Shown piece by piece: positions 42,346 to 52,309 of a DNA stretch of 64,000 nt (position 1 is its first letter; every line of letters starts with the position of its first letter). A program made the position numbers and the translations under genes. Where the stretch lies: the NCBI RefSeq assembly GCF_900100085.1, contig NZ_FNEJ01000022.1:1-64000 (forward strand), written 5' to 3'. The notes under the pieces were generated by a model. That model saw nothing but the letters and a program-made list of their open reading frames with translations, was not told the DNA's origin and ran no database searches. The DNA comes from Salipiger marinus (lineage in GTDB: Bacteria; Pseudomonadota; Alphaproteobacteria; Rhodobacterales; Rhodobacteraceae).

Positions 42346-43920
42346 TTACGATTTCTGGAACATGGCGAGCATGCGCCGGGTCACGAGGAAGCCGCCGAAA
42401 ATGTTGATCCCGGCCATGAAGACCGACAGCGCGGCAAGCAGGATCACCAGCCAGGAACCGGAGCCGATCTGCATCAGCGCCCCCAGAATGATGATCGAGG
42501 AGATGGCATTGGTCACCGCCATCAGCGGGGTGTGCAGCGAATGGCTGACATTCCAGATCACCTGGAAGCCAACAAAGACCGCCAGCACGAAGACGATGAA
42601 ATGCTGCATGAAGCTGGCAGGCGCGACAAGCCCCACCCCCAGCAGCAGCACGGCCCCGACCACCAGCAGCGTGACCTGCGTCTTGGTCTGCGCCTTGAAG
42701 GCGGCCACTTCCTGCGCGCGCTTTTCGGCGGGCGTCAGTTCGGGGGTCTTTTCCTTGGGCTTCTGCGCGGCGATCGCCTTGGTCTTGGGCGGCGGCGGCG
42801 GGAAGGTGACAGCCTTGCCATGGGCGATGGTGGCGCCCCGGATCACGTCATCTTCCATGTTGTGGTTGACGACGCCATCCTTGGCCGGGGTCAGATCCGT
42901 CATCATGTGACGGATGTTGGTGGCATAAAGCGTGGAGGACTGCGCCGCCATCCGGCTCGGGAAATCGGTATAGCCTACAATGGTCACGCCATTGTCGGTC
43001 ACGATCTTCTCGTCCTTGACGGTCAGCTTGCAGTTGCCGCCGCGCTCCGCCGCCAGATCGACGATGACCGATCCGGGCTTCATGGCCTTGACCATGTCCT
43101 CGGTCCAGAGCTCCGGCGCCTCGCGGTTGGGGATCAGCGCCGTGGTGATGACGATGTCCATCTCCGGGGCAAGCTCGCGGAACTTCGCCAGCTGCGCCGC
43201 GCGGAATTCCGGGCTCGACGGCGCGGCATAGCCGCCCGTGGCGGCACCATCCTGCTGCTCTTCGGCGAAATCGAGATAGACGAACTGCGCGCCCATGGAT
43301 TCGACCTGCTCGGCCACTTCGGGCCGCACGTCAAAGGCATAGGTCACGGCGCCAAGGCTGGTCGAGGTGCCGATGGCGGCAAGCCCTGCCACACCGGCGC
43401 CCACCACCAGAACCTTGGCCGGCGGCACCTTGCCCGCAGCGGTCACCTGCCCGGTGAAGAAGCGGCCAAAATTGTTGCCGGCCTCGATCACGGCGCGATA
43501 GCCCGCGATATTGGCCATGGAGCTCAGCGCGTCCATCTTCTGGGCGCGGCTGATCCGCGGCACCATGTCCATGGCGATGACGCTGGCGCCCTGATCCGCG
43601 GCAAGCTGCATGAGCGCCTCGTTGGAGGCGGGCCAGAAGAACGAGATCAGCAGCTTGCTCTCGGTCAGCCGCACCGCTTCCTCGTCGGAGGGCGGGCGCA
43701 CCTTGGCGATGATGTCGGCCTGTGCCCAAAGCGCCTCGGCGCCCTCGACCACGGTCACACCCGCTGCGGCATAGGCCTCGTCGGCAAAGCCCGCAGCCGC
43801 CCCGGCCCCGGCTTCGATCAGGCACTCATGACCCAGCTTCTGCAGCTGCAGCGCCGAGTCGGGTGTCATCGCAACCCGCGCCTCTCCCTCGAAAATTTCC
43901 TTGGGCGTCCCTATCTTCAC
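42346..43920 (-). CDS. pntA: NAD(P) transhydrogenase subunit alpha, fused form
   Basis: Encodes 524 residues from a GTG start at 43920 ([20 protein letters not shown]) behind an AAGGGGG box; longer frames upstream lack a ribosome site. Domain I (about 1-375) binds NAD(H) with [20 protein letters not shown] as nucleotide loop and [14 protein letters not shown] Pro/Lys-rich linker follows ([17 protein letters not shown]), then four membrane segments from about 420. The alpha subunit is a single chain as in E. coli, not split as in Rhodospirillum. Operon with pntB. Confidence 0.95.
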   Translation of the reverse strand: MKIGTPKEIFEGEARVAMTPDSALQLQKLGHECLIEAGAGAAAGFADEAYAAAGVTVVEGAEALWAQADIIAKVRPPSDEEAVRLTESKLLISFFWPASNEALMQLAADQGASVIAMDMVPRISRAQKMDALSSMANIAGYRAVIEAGNNFGRFFTGQVTAAGKVPPAKVLVVGAGVAGLAAIGTSTSLGAVTYAFDVRPEVAEQVESMGAQFVYLDFAEEQQDGAATGGYAAPSSPEFRAAQLAKFRELAPEMDIVITTALIPNREAPELWTEDMVKAMKPGSVIVDLAAERGGNCKLTVKDEKIVTDNGVTIVGYTDFPSRMAAQSSTLYATNIRHMMTDLTPAKDGVVNHNMEDDVIRGATIAHGKAVTFPPPPPKTKAIAAQKPKEKTPELTPAEKRAQEVAAFKAQTKTQVTLLVVGAVLLLGVGLVAPASFMQHFIVFVLAVFVGFQVIWNVSHSLHTPLMAVTNAISSIIILGALMQIGSGSWLVILLAALSVFMAGINIFGGFLVTRRMLAMFQKS

Positions 43921-44267
43921 GTATGTCGTCCCCCTTGCCATGCGGAAGGCGTTGGTGTCATGTCCTTCGCCGGTTGCCCAAGGGGTAGCCGCAGCACGGC
44001 ACATGGGCAACCGGATCAGGATCGTTAAGCACATCCCTGTGTGATTTTAAAGCCATCTTCGCATTTGTTGCGCACCGTCCAGAGCCCTGGAAACAAACTT
44101 GCGCCGCAATCGCCGCGCCTCCGCCCCCGCCGATCCAAGGCCCGCCCCGGCAGAATCACGCCCGCCCCTTCCCCGGCCCGCCCTTCATCTTGCCCGGAAA
44201 ACTCCGGGGGAGGCGCCGCAGGCGCCGGGGGCAGAGCCCCCTCACTTTCCCCCACCCGGGGTGCCGG
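43921..44267. other. Intergenic region between pntA and the MBL-fold gene
   Basis: About 350 bases without a gene. It holds the pntA leader and promoter region (A/T-rich around 44040-44065) and a REP-like palindromic element at 44180-44255. No open frame with coding character was seen. Confidence 0.6.
44180..44255 (-). repeat. REP-like palindromic element, copy A
   Basis: On the minus strand: GGGGGCTCTGCCCCC, then GGCGCC-TGC-GGCGCC, then CTCCCCCGGAGTTTTCC and GGGCAAGATGAAGG. Copies B (55591-55660) and C (59457-59520) share the same order of a GGGGGC-TGCCCCC palindrome, a GC-rich stem and the CCCCCGG tail. Such elements are dispersed in Rhodobacteraceae intergenic DNA. Confidence 0.7.
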
Positions 44268-45215
44268 TCACTCCCATTCCATCTCCTCGAACACCCGGCC
44301 CGCATTCTTCGTCGCCAGTTCCTCGAAGGTGTCGAGCCGCGCCCAGCGGGACTGGTCCACATAGAAGGCCCCCGCCAGATCGCCGCCCGCCTCGATATGC
44401 GCCCCGATCCGCGCCCGCAGATCCTTGAGATAGTCGGAGGTGTAGCGCGTCACCTGCGCCATGTTGGTGGGATGGCCATGGCCGGGGATCACATAGGTCG
44501 CGCCCAGATCGGCAAACGGCCCGTCAAAGGTCTCGATCCAGCAACTGGTGCAGGTTTCGGCAAAGATCGGCGGCATGCGCTCGTGAAAGGCGATGTCGCC
44601 CGCGATCACGATCCCCCATTGCGGGATCCAGACCTGCGCATCGCCCGGATCATGGGCGGGGCCCAGATGCAGCACCTCCAGCGTGACCTCGCCCATCTCC
44701 ACCACATGCCGGTCGGCGAAGGACAGGTTGGGCAGCGCAAGCTCCGTGCCCTCGGCCTTGTCGCGGTTATAGCCGCGCATGGCCTGCAGGATGAAATCGC
44801 CATCCTTGGCGAAAACCTCGATGGCGTCCTCATGCGCCAGAATGTCCACGCCCTGCGCCGCCCAGTAGGAATTGCCCAGCATGGCATGGCCCTGCCCGTT
44901 CTCGTTGATCACCAGCCGCACCGGCTGGTCGGTCACGGCGCGGATCTCGTCATGCAGCGCCGCAGCCAGCCGGGCCGAGGCGCCGCCATTGATCACCACC
45001 ACCCCGTCGCCGGTCACCACGAAGCTCAGGTTGTTGTTATGCCCGCTGTTGTCATAGGTGGGCGGCGCCGTAGCGCCGATCGCGCTCCAGACATATGGGA
45101 TCACCTCCACCGGCTTGGCGTAAAGCTCTGACTGCGGGTACAGATCCGCAATATCCTCATGCGCGCTGGCCGCTCCGGCCAGCAGCAGCAGCCCCAGTAT
45201 CCCCATGTTCCGCAT
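44268..45215 (-). CDS. Exported MBL-fold protein with degenerate metal-binding motif
   Basis: Encodes 315 residues from the ATG 45215 with a signal peptide (MRNMGILGLLLLAGAASA, cleavage before HEDI). The metallo-beta-lactamase fold is clear (NLSFVVTGDGVVVINGGASA strand; GPAHDPGDAQVWIPQWGIVI; AGDIAFHERMPP; YVIPGHGHPTNMA), but the HxHxDH motif is replaced by INENGQGHAMLGNSYW, so the first metal site ligands are lost or moved. The second-site residues (His in GPAHDPGD, Asp in AGDI, His in PGHGH) remain. The role is unknown, possibly a periplasmic relative of the SoxH/quinoprotein-relay hydrolases. It is divergent from kynU. Confidence 0.85.
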   Translation of the reverse strand: MRNMGILGLLLLAGAASAHEDIADLYPQSELYAKPVEVIPYVWSAIGATAPPTYDNSGHNNNLSFVVTGDGVVVINGGASARLAAALHDEIRAVTDQPVRLVINENGQGHAMLGNSYWAAQGVDILAHEDAIEVFAKDGDFILQAMRGYNRDKAEGTELALPNLSFADRHVVEMGEVTLEVLHLGPAHDPGDAQVWIPQWGIVIAGDIAFHERMPPIFAETCTSCWIETFDGPFADLGATYVIPGHGHPTNMAQVTRYTSDYLKDLRARIGAHIEAGGDLAGAFYVDQSRWARLDTFEELATKNAGRVFEEMEWE

Positions 45216-45347
45216 CGCATCCTCCTGCCAGCAGTCCGGCGTCCACATTCACAGATGCGAATACGTCTGGCAAGCCCCGACGCATGGCTTGCCTCCGGCG
45301 CCGTTCCCGGTCACCTTCCGCAGCCAAAGACCAAGCGGAGCTTCACG

Positions 45348-46541
45348 ATGACCGATTTCGGCTGGACGCGGGACCAGTTTCACCTGCCCATGGGGATGAT
45401 CTATCTGGATGGCAACTCGCTGGGGCCGCTGCCCAAGGCGACCCCCGCCCGGCTGGAGCGGCTCCTGTCCGAGGAATGGGGCGAACAGCTGATCTCGGGC
45501 TGGAACGGCTGCGGCTGGATGGAGATGCCGCGCCGTCTGGGCGACCGCATCGGGCGGCTGATCGGGGCCGAGCCGGGGCATGTGGTGGTGGGCGACACGC
45601 TGTCCATCAAGGTCTATCAGGCGCTGGCGGCGGCGCTGGCGCTGGTGCCCGGGCGCCATGTGATCCTGTCCGATACCGGCAATTTTCCCTCCGATCTTTA
45701 TATGGCCGAAGGGCTGATCAAGCTTCTGGGCGCGCCATACGAGCTGCGCCTTGCCGATCCGCTGGCGCTGGAGGAGGCGATCACCGAAGAGGTGGCGGTG
45801 CTGCTGGTGACAGAGGTGGATTACCGCACCGGGCGGCGGCATGACATGGCGGCGCTGACCCGCAAGGCGCATCGGATGGGCGCGCGGGTGGTCTGGGATC
45901 TGGCCCATTCCGCCGGGGCCCTGCCGGTGGAGGTGGCGGCGGGGGCTGCGGATTTTGCCGTGGGCTGCACCTATAAATACCTCAATGCCGGACCGGGCGC
46001 GCCCGCCTTCATCTATGTGGCGCCCCGCCATGCCGATCTGGCCGAACCGGCGCTCTCGGGCTGGCTTGGGCACGAGGCGCCTTTTGCCTTCGATCAAAGC
46101 TACCGCCCCGGCGCGGGCATCGAACGCATGCGCGTCGGCACGCCGCCGGTGATGCAGATGGCCGCGCTGGAGGCCGCGCTGGACGTCTGGGATCGGGTGA
46201 ACATGGCCGATCTGCGCCGCCGGTCGCTGGATCTGACGACGCTGATGATGGATCTGGTGGAGGATCAGTGCCCCGGCCTGAGCCTTGCCACCCCGCGCGA
46301 GGAAGAGGCGCGCGGATCGCAGGTCAGCTTCCGGTTCGAGCATGGCTATGCCGCGATGCAGGCGCTGATCGATCAGGGCGTGGTGGGGGATTTCCGCGCC
46401 CCTGACATCATGCGCTTCGGCGTCACCCCGCTTTATATCGGCGAGGAGGAGATTCACGAGGCGGTCGAAATCCTCGCCCGCATCCTGCGCGGCGCGACCT
46501 GGGATCAGCCGAAATACCAGCAGCGCAAGCGCGTGACCTGA
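45348..46541 (+). CDS. kynU: Kynureninase
   Basis: Encodes 397 residues. It hydrolyses kynurenine (or 3-hydroxykynurenine) to anthranilate and alanine using PLP. The start ATG 45348 has a GGAG box. Motifs: IYLDGNSLGPLPKATPARLE, WNGCGWMEMPRRLGDRIGRL, LVTEVDYRTGRRHDM, VVWDLAHSAGALPVE, and the PLP Lys in GCTYKYLNAGPGAPAFIYV. Tryptophan dioxygenase and formamidase genes are not adjacent. It ends just before a large hairpin and the convergent tetR gene. Confidence 0.95.
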   Translation: MTDFGWTRDQFHLPMGMIYLDGNSLGPLPKATPARLERLLSEEWGEQLISGWNGCGWMEMPRRLGDRIGRLIGAEPGHVVVGDTLSIKVYQALAAALALVPGRHVILSDTGNFPSDLYMAEGLIKLLGAPYELRLADPLALEEAITEEVAVLLVTEVDYRTGRRHDMAALTRKAHRMGARVVWDLAHSAGALPVEVAAGAADFAVGCTYKYLNAGPGAPAFIYVAPRHADLAEPALSGWLGHEAPFAFDQSYRPGAGIERMRVGTPPVMQMAALEAALDVWDRVNMADLRRRSLDLTTLMMDLVEDQCPGLSLATPREEEARGSQVSFRFEHGYAAMQALIDQGVVGDFRAPDIMRFGVTPLYIGEEEIHEAVEILARILRGATWDQPKYQQRKRVT

Positions 46542-46552
46542 ACAAGCCTGTC

Positions 46553-46586
46553 CTGACACTCTGACAATGTGACGTCAGAGTGTCAG
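46553..46586. repeat. 13-bp perfect hairpin between kynU and tetR
   Basis: CTGACACTCTGAC (46553-46565) and GTCAGAGTGTCAG (46574-46586) with an eight-base loop lie between two convergent genes. It has no T-tract. It shares the CTGACA/TGTCAG element with the tetR upstream palindrome at 47214-47238, so it may be a regulator site or a bidirectional terminator stem. Confidence 0.6.
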
Positions 46587-46590
46587 AACG

Positions 46591-47187
46591 TCAGGGCGCC
46601 GGGTCCAGCGGCGTCAGCCCCCGCCCCAGCATCTGCGCCAGAGAGCGGAGCGCCCGGTTCACCTCCGGCGGCGGCAGCGTGGCGATCCCGCGCAGCGCCG
46701 CCAGCATCACCTCTGCCGCGTGATCGGGCGGCAGTGCCAGACGCAGCCGCCCGGCCACCGCCTCGGTCCTCAGCCAGTCGGCCAGCACGGCGCAGAGCCG
46801 CGCCTGTCCTTCCTGCGCCACATCCGGCGGAACCCCATGGCGGTCCGGCAGGTCCGCGTCCTGCGGCAGGGCCCATCCCGGCTCGGCGCCTGCGTCGCGC
46901 AGCGCGGCAAAGGCGGCGGCCAGCCGGTCTTCGACACGGCCCTTCCCCTGCAGGGCCGCGCGCAGCGCCTGTTCTGCGCGCTCGGTCTGCTCCAGACCCA
47001 GCGCCCGCAGGATCGCCTCCCTGTTGGCGAAATGCAGATAGAGCGCGGGGCGGGACATGCCCGCCTGCCGCGCGATCACCTCCATGGAACACCGGCGGAC
47101 CCCGTGGCGGGCCAAGGCGGTGCGGGCGGCGGCAAGGATGACCCGCCGTTTCGGGTCACGCTCCCCGGCGGGAATGCCGCTGGTCAT
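46591..47187 (-). CDS. TetR-family transcriptional regulator
   Basis: Encodes 198 residues. The N-terminal helix-turn-helix is typical: RRVILAAARTALARHGVRRC, then MEVIARQAGMSRPALYLHFANREAILRA. The C-terminal ligand domain (about 75-198) is helical and Ala/Leu-rich. Its targets are unknown; a palindrome 27 bases before its start (47214-47238) suggests autorepression. Neighbouring genes are an amidotransferase (same strand, upstream) and kynU (convergent). Confidence 0.9.
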   Translation of the reverse strand: MTSGIPAGERDPKRRVILAAARTALARHGVRRCSMEVIARQAGMSRPALYLHFANREAILRALGLEQTERAEQALRAALQGKGRVEDRLAAAFAALRDAGAEPGWALPQDADLPDRHGVPPDVAQEGQARLCAVLADWLRTEAVAGRLRLALPPDHAAEVMLAALRGIATLPPPEVNRALRSLAQMLGRGLTPLDPAP

Positions 47188-47213
47188 CGGGCCTCCAAGC
47201 GCAGCGTTACAGC

Positions 47214-47238
47214 CTGACAGAGTCTGTCACTCTGTCAG
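47214..47238. promoter_or_regulatory. Palindromic operator candidate upstream of tetR
   Basis: CTGACAGAGT (47214-47223) and ACTCTGTCAG (47229-47238) form a perfect 10-bp inverted repeat around CTGTC. Size and location fit a TetR-family operator overlapping the tetR promoter. Confidence 0.65.
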
Positions 47239-47329
47239 CCTAGCGCCGGACAGGGCTTCCGGGAACTGTCAAAACGTCATGGCCCCGCGCAGGACGCAGC
47301 AAGACCGCTGGACACTACAGGTCAGACTG

Positions 47330-48109
47330 TCAGGCAGAGATGCGCTGCTGCGGCAGGCTCTGGCCTGCGGACCAGGCCCGCACCGCCTCGCCAAACGCCT
47401 CGAACAGCGGGCGCGAGACGGGATCGTTGGCCGCATCCCATTCCGGATGCCACTGCACCGACAGCGTGAAGCCCGGCGCGCCCTTGACATAGATCGCCTC
47501 CGGCGTGCCATCGGGGGCGTGGCCCTCGATCTCGATCCGGGCACCGGCGCGGTTGATCCCCTGCCCGTGCAGCGTGTTGGTCATCACCTCGGAGGCGCCG
47601 AACAGCCGGTGGAACCGCCCGCCCTCCTTCAGCTTGACCTTGTGGCGCAGCGCGAACTTCTCCTCCAGCGTGCCATCCGGGGGCATGCGGTGGTTCATCC
47701 GCCCCGGCAGGTCGCGGATTTCGGGATGAAGCGTGCCGCCCATGGCCACGTTCACCTCCTGAAAGCCGCGGCAGATGCCCAGAAACGGCTGACCGCGTTC
47801 GACACAGGCCCGCACCAGCGGCAGCACGATGGAATCGCGCGCCCGGTCAAAGGCGCCATGCGCTTCGGTGGCCACCTCGCCATATTCCTCGGGATGCACG
47901 TTCGGGCGCCCGCCGGTCAGCAGAAAGCCGTCGCAGACCTGCATCAGCTCCTCGATGCAGACATAGCGGGGATCGGGCGCGATCAGCAGCGGCAGACAGC
48001 CCGACACGCAGGACACCGCCTCCGTGTTCATCTCTCCGCCGGTATAGGCGGGATAGGTGTCGTTCAGAAGCTGGTGGTTGCCGATGATGCCGACGACGGG
48101 GCGGGTCAT
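47330..48109 (-). CDS. Class-I glutamine amidotransferase-like hydrolase (peptidase C26, PuuD-like)
   Basis: Encodes 259 residues from the ATG 48109 (MTRPVVGIIGNHQLLNDTYP). The nucleophile Cys is in FLGICRGFQEVNVAMGG, and the His and Glu of the triad in SVQWHPEWDA. The family includes gamma-glutamyl-gamma-aminobutyrate hydrolase of putrescine catabolism, but the other puu genes are not adjacent, so the substrate is uncertain. It lies upstream of the tetR gene on the same strand. Confidence 0.88.
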   Translation of the reverse strand: MTRPVVGIIGNHQLLNDTYPAYTGGEMNTEAVSCVSGCLPLLIAPDPRYVCIEELMQVCDGFLLTGGRPNVHPEEYGEVATEAHGAFDRARDSIVLPLVRACVERGQPFLGICRGFQEVNVAMGGTLHPEIRDLPGRMNHRMPPDGTLEEKFALRHKVKLKEGGRFHRLFGASEVMTNTLHGQGINRAGARIEIEGHAPDGTPEAIYVKGAPGFTLSVQWHPEWDAANDPVSRPLFEAFGEAVRAWSAGQSLPQQRISA

Positions 48110-48365
48110 GAAGGGCCTCTTCTCGCAGTTCACGACCCTACATAATACAGTGCGCGGCTTTCCGAAAGGTTGCGCGGCCCCGCTTCGGCGCGGGCATGCG
48201 CGGGATGCCCTGTTTTGCGGCAGCTCCGGCGCGGAGCCGCTTGCAGCCCCGCGCGCCCCGCTTATGATCGCGGTCAGGACGGCAGACGACCTGCCCGAGA
48301 TCCGGTCCGGGCAGGGAGTGCACGACCATGACAGCCAGCGATGGCCCGCGCCTGCGGGGGCCGCT

Positions 48366-49271
48366 GTGATCCTTCTGACCATCTGGCCGCTTTTTGCGCT
48401 GATCTGCCTTGGCTTCGGGCTGGCCCGGGCCGGGTTCCCCTCGCGCGAGTTCTGGCCCGCTGCGGAACGGATCAACTATATGGTCCTGTTCCCGGCGCTG
48501 CTGTTTTCCAGCCTTGCGACGGCGCCGGTGCGGGATGCGGGCATGCTGCGGCTTGGCGGGGCGGCGGTGGCGACGCTGCTGGTCGCCGCGCTGGCGCTGA
48601 TGCTGGCACGCCGGGTCTGGCCCAGCCCCGCGCGGCGCTTTGGCCCGGCGCTGCAGGGTGTGGTGCGGTTCAACACCTATCTGGGTTTTGCCGTGGTCAC
48701 CGCCCTTGCCGGACCGGAGGGGCTGTCGCGCGCGGCGGTCTATCTCGCCATCGCCGTGCCGCTGGTCAACGTGCTGTCGATCCTTGCCCTGACCGAGCGC
48801 GGCGGCGCCACCGGGCTGCGGCTTCTGGGGGCGGTGCTGCGCAATCCGCTGATCCTTGCCTGTCTGGGCGGGATCGCGATGGCGTTTTCCGGGCTTGGCC
48901 TGCCTTTTGGCAGCGATGCGCTGCTGCGGCTCATGGCGCAGGCGAGCCTGCCGCTGGGTCTGCTCTGTGTCGGGGCGGCGCTGCAGCCCGCCACGCTGCG
49001 GCAGGATCTGCGAGCGGTCGCGGCCACAAGCGTGCTGCGGCTGCTGGTCATGCCCGCGCTGGCGCTTGGCGTGGCGCCGCTGTTTGGCCTGAGCGCGGCC
49101 GAGACGATGATTCTGGTGATCTTTTCGGCGCTGCCGGTGGCCCCCACCGCCTATGTGCTGACGCGGCAGCTGGGGGGGGACGGGCCGTTCATGGCGGCGA
49201 TCATCACCGGACAGACCTTTCTGGCGGCGCTGACGCTGCCCTTGGTGCTGTCCGTGCTGGAGCGGATGTAG
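48366..49271 (+). CDS. AEC-family auxin-efflux-like transporter
   Basis: Encodes 301 residues from a GTG at 48366 (VILLTIWPLFALICLGFGLA) with GGGGG upstream; a longer N-terminus without a ribosome site is possible. There are about ten membrane segments, with family phrases GFPSREFWPAAERINYMVLF, RFNTYLGFAVVTALAG and FSALPVAPTAYVLTRQLGGD. AEC proteins often carry organic acids such as malate; the neighbouring malate synthase gene is suggestive but convergent, so this is a guess. Confidence 0.88.
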   Translation: MILLTIWPLFALICLGFGLARAGFPSREFWPAAERINYMVLFPALLFSSLATAPVRDAGMLRLGGAAVATLLVAALALMLARRVWPSPARRFGPALQGVVRFNTYLGFAVVTALAGPEGLSRAAVYLAIAVPLVNVLSILALTERGGATGLRLLGAVLRNPLILACLGGIAMAFSGLGLPFGSDALLRLMAQASLPLGLLCVGAALQPATLRQDLRAVAATSVLRLLVMPALALGVAPLFGLSAAETMILVIFSALPVAPTAYVLTRQLGGDGPFMAAIITGQTFLAALTLPLVLSVLERM

Positions 49272-49295
49272 GGGCGGGCCGAGAAAGCCCGCCCC
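49271..49295. terminator. Hairpin between convergent AEC and glcB genes
   Basis: GGGGCGGGC (49271-49279) pairs with GCCCGCCCC (49287-49295) around CGAGAAA. There is no T-tract, so it would be a weak bidirectional terminator. Confidence 0.5.
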
Positions 49296-49303
49296 CCGCA
49301 GGC

Positions 49304-51445
49304 TCAGCCCGCCTTCAGTTCCAGACGGCGGCGGTGCAGCACCGGTTCGGTATAGCCCGAAGGCTGCGCGCGGCCCTCGAACACCAGATCGCAGGCGGCG
49401 CGGAAGGCCACGCCGTCAAAGCCCGGCGCCATGGGCGTATAGGCGGCGTCCCCGGCATTCTGCCGGTCCACCACGGCGGCCATGCGTTCCATCACCGCGC
49501 GCAGCTCCGCCTCCGACACCACGCCGTGATGCAGCCAGTTCGCCAGATGCTGCGAGGAAATCCGGCAGGTCGCGCGGTCTTCCATCAGGCCGACATCGTG
49601 AATATCGGGCACCTTGGAACAGCCGACGCCCTGATCGACCCAGCGCACCACATAGCCAAGGATGCCTTGGGCGTTGTTCTCGATCTCTTCGCGCACCTCG
49701 TCTTCGGACCAGTTGGCCCCCGCCGCCACCGGCACGGTCAAAAGGTCGGCCAGCGTGCCACGCGGCCCGCCTGCCGCGATCTCGTCCTGCCGCGCCAGCA
49801 CGTCCACCGCGTGATAATGCAGCGCGTGCAGCGTGGCGGCGGTGGGCGACGGCACCCAAGCGCAGGTGGCACCCGCCTTGGGATGACCGATCTTCGCCTC
49901 CAGCATGGCGGCCATGCGGTCGGGCATGGCCCACATGCCCTTGCCGATCTGGGCGCGGCCCTTCAGCCCGCAGGCAAGGCCGATATCGACGTTGCGATCC
50001 TCATAGGCGGCGATCCACGGCGTCGACTTCATGTCGCCCTTGCGCAGCATCGGCCCCGCTTCCATGGCGCTGTGCATCTCGTCGCCGGTGCGGTCCAGAA
50101 AGCCGGTATTGATGAAGGCCACCCGGTGCTGTGCGGCGCGGATACATTCGCGCAGATTGGCAGAGGTGCGGCGTTCCTCGTCCATGATGCCCAGCTTGAC
50201 GGTATAGCGCGGCAGGCCCAGCACCTCTTCGACGAAGGTGAACACCTCGTCGGCAAAGGCCACTTCCTCGGGGCCGTGCATCTTGGGCTTGACCACATAG
50301 ACCGAGCCTGTGACCGAATTGCGCGGACCCTGCGATTTCGCCAGATCGTGCCGCGCGATCAGCACGGTGACCATGGCATCCATCAGCCCTTCAAAAATCT
50401 CGGACCCGTCGCGCAGCAGGATGGCGGGGTTGGTCATCAGATGGCCGACATTGCGCACCAGCATCAGCGCGCGGCCTTTCAGCACCAGGTCAGAGCCGTC
50501 GGGCGCGGTATAGGTCCGGTCGCCGTCCAGCACGCGGGTGACAGTCTGACCGTTCTTGTCAAAACTGTCAGACAGATCGCCCTTCATCAGGCCCAGCCAG
50601 TTGCCATAGGCCAGCGCCTTGTCCGAACCATCGACGCAGGCCACGGAATCCTCGCAATCCATGATGGCGGAGACGGCGGCTTCCATCCGCACATCGGCCA
50701 GCCCCGCCGGATCGCCGGAACCGATATGGTGGCTGCGGTCGATGACCAGTTCCACATGCAGGTTGTTGTTGACCAGCAGCACCGCCTCGGGGGCCTCCGG
50801 CGCCCCGCGCCAGCCCGCGAACTGGGCAGGATCCGCCAGCGGCTGGCCGCCCACGCGCAGCGCGCCGCCGTCAATCCCATAGCCCTGCGCCTGCGCATGG
50901 CTGCCGTCCGCGACCGGGAAGGTCTCGTCCAGAAACGCCTTGGCGCGGGCGACCACGTCCTGCCCGCGCGCCGCGTCGAACCCGCCCTTGGACGGCAGCG
51001 ACCCCAGCGCATCGGTGCCGTAAAGCGCATCATAAAGCGAGCCCCAGCGGGCATTCGCCGCGTTCAGCGCGTAGCGGGCATTGGTGATCGGCACCACCAG
51101 CTGCGGCCCCGGGGTGCTGGCGAATTCGGGATCGGTCGCGGCAGTCTGGATGGTGAACTCCGGGCCTTCGGGCACCAGATAGCCGATCTCGCGCAGGAAG
51201 GCGGTATAGGCTTCGGGGTCGGGCTGGCCGGGATGGGCCTTGTGCCACGCATCAAGCTGCGCCTGCAGATCGGCGCGCCGCGCCAGCAGCGCCGCATTGC
51301 GCGGGCCGAACTCATGCGCCAGCCGCGACAGGCCCGCCCAGAAGGTCTCCGCATCCACGCCGCTGCCCGGCAGGGCCTGATCCTCGATCAGGGAGAACAG
51401 CGCGGGGTCGATCCTCAGGCCGTGGCGTTCGATACGGTCGCTCAT
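49304..51445 (-). CDS. glcB: Malate synthase G
   Basis: Encodes 713 residues, the standard size of the G isoform. It condenses glyoxylate with acetyl-CoA to malate. Visible family features: start [20 protein letters not shown], the TIM-barrel segments [31 protein letters not shown] (catalytic Glu), [20 protein letters not shown], and the C-terminal helical plug ([20 protein letters not shown]). No glc operon partners (glcDEF) are adjacent. A large antisense open frame over the gene is an artefact. Confidence 0.97.
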   Translation of the reverse strand: MSDRIERHGLRIDPALFSLIEDQALPGSGVDAETFWAGLSRLAHEFGPRNAALLARRADLQAQLDAWHKAHPGQPDPEAYTAFLREIGYLVPEGPEFTIQTAATDPEFASTPGPQLVVPITNARYALNAANARWGSLYDALYGTDALGSLPSKGGFDAARGQDVVARAKAFLDETFPVADGSHAQAQGYGIDGGALRVGGQPLADPAQFAGWRGAPEAPEAVLLVNNNLHVELVIDRSHHIGSGDPAGLADVRMEAAVSAIMDCEDSVACVDGSDKALAYGNWLGLMKGDLSDSFDKNGQTVTRVLDGDRTYTAPDGSDLVLKGRALMLVRNVGHLMTNPAILLRDGSEIFEGLMDAMVTVLIARHDLAKSQGPRNSVTGSVYVVKPKMHGPEEVAFADEVFTFVEEVLGLPRYTVKLGIMDEERRTSANLRECIRAAQHRVAFINTGFLDRTGDEMHSAMEAGPMLRKGDMKSTPWIAAYEDRNVDIGLACGLKGRAQIGKGMWAMPDRMAAMLEAKIGHPKAGATCAWVPSPTAATLHALHYHAVDVLARQDEIAAGGPRGTLADLLTVPVAAGANWSEDEVREEIENNAQGILGYVVRWVDQGVGCSKVPDIHDVGLMEDRATCRISSQHLANWLHHGVVSEAELRAVMERMAAVVDRQNAGDAAYTPMAPGFDGVAFRAACDLVFEGRAQPSGYTEPVLHRRRLELKAG

Positions 51446-51642
51446 GGGGCATCTCCAGTGTGAGTCGCGTCAGTCCCGGTTTAGGAAACAAGTTTCCGAT
51501 AGGCAACAAGCGGTGGTCATATCTTCTGACCAGATCGGCCCGCCACGCGCCCCCTGCCCGCCCCGCACGGCGCTTCTTCTTGACAGGTCTGGTGCCGCGA
51601 TGCAGCGTCCGCAACATTTCGGCACCTGAAAGGACGAAAGAC

Positions 51643-52305
51643 ATGGCCAAGGAAACCCGAAGCTTCGCCGTCATCGGGTTGGGCGCGTTCGGCAGCACCG
51701 TCGCGTCGGAACTGGCACGGTTCGGCAATCATGTGATCGGGGTGGACCGCGACGAGAAGCGCGTGTCGCAAATGGCCTCGACCCTGCCTGCCACCGTCAT
51801 TCTGGACACCACCGACGAGGGCGCGCTGCGCGAAGCGGGGATCGACCGTTACGACGTGGTGCTGGTCGCCATCGGGCGCGACATCGAAGCCTCGATCCTC
51901 ACCACCATGAACATGCGGCTGCTGGGGATCGACACCATCTGGGTGAAGGCCTCCAACCGCACCCATCACCGCATCCTGTCCAAGCTGGGCGCCGACCGGG
52001 TGATCCTGCCGGAGCAGGAAATGGGCCGCCACATCTCGCAGATGCTGAACAACCCGGTGGTGCAGGATTACATGACGCTGAGCAACGGGTTCAGCGTGGT
52101 CAACGTGGTGCTGCCGGAACGGATCAAGGGCAAGCAGCTCTGCGATCTGGGCATCGGCGACCGGCACGACCTGCGGCTGCTGGGAATGATGCGCGGCACC
52201 GAACATGTGCCCTGTTCCGACCGCGACATGGATCTGCGCCCCGAGGACAAGCTGATCCTGCTGGGCAAGCGCGCCGATCTGCGCCGCTTTGGCGACGCGC
52301 TCTGA
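51643..52305 (+). CDS. Potassium channel regulatory subunit, TrkA/KtrA type
   Basis: Encodes 220 residues from the ATG 51643 behind AAAGGACG. One RCK_N domain (SFAVIGLGAFGSTVASELAR, then VIGVDRDEKRV) binds nucleotide, and an RCK_C domain follows (VVLPERIKGKQLCDLGI, then RPEDKLILLGKRADLRRF). The length of one RCK pair is that of KtrA/KtrC, not the doubled TrkA. It gates the adjacent membrane subunit, four bases downstream, which confirms the two-gene Ktr/Trk uptake system. Confidence 0.93.
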   Translation: MAKETRSFAVIGLGAFGSTVASELARFGNHVIGVDRDEKRVSQMASTLPATVILDTTDEGALREAGIDRYDVVLVAIGRDIEASILTTMNMRLLGIDTIWVKASNRTHHRILSKLGADRVILPEQEMGRHISQMLNNPVVQDYMTLSNGFSVVNVVLPERIKGKQLCDLGIGDRHDLRLLGMMRGTEHVPCSDRDMDLRPEDKLILLGKRADLRRFGDAL

Positions 52306-52309
52306 TCCC

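Noticed and set aside
50540-50580. CTGTCAGACAG palindrome inside glcB resembling the tetR sites
   Set aside because: It is within a conserved coding region and lacks the flanking symmetry of the tetR palindrome, so likely chance.
48341-51463. 1040-codon plus-strand frame over glcB
   Set aside because: Antisense to malate synthase; starts inside the AEC gene in another frame.
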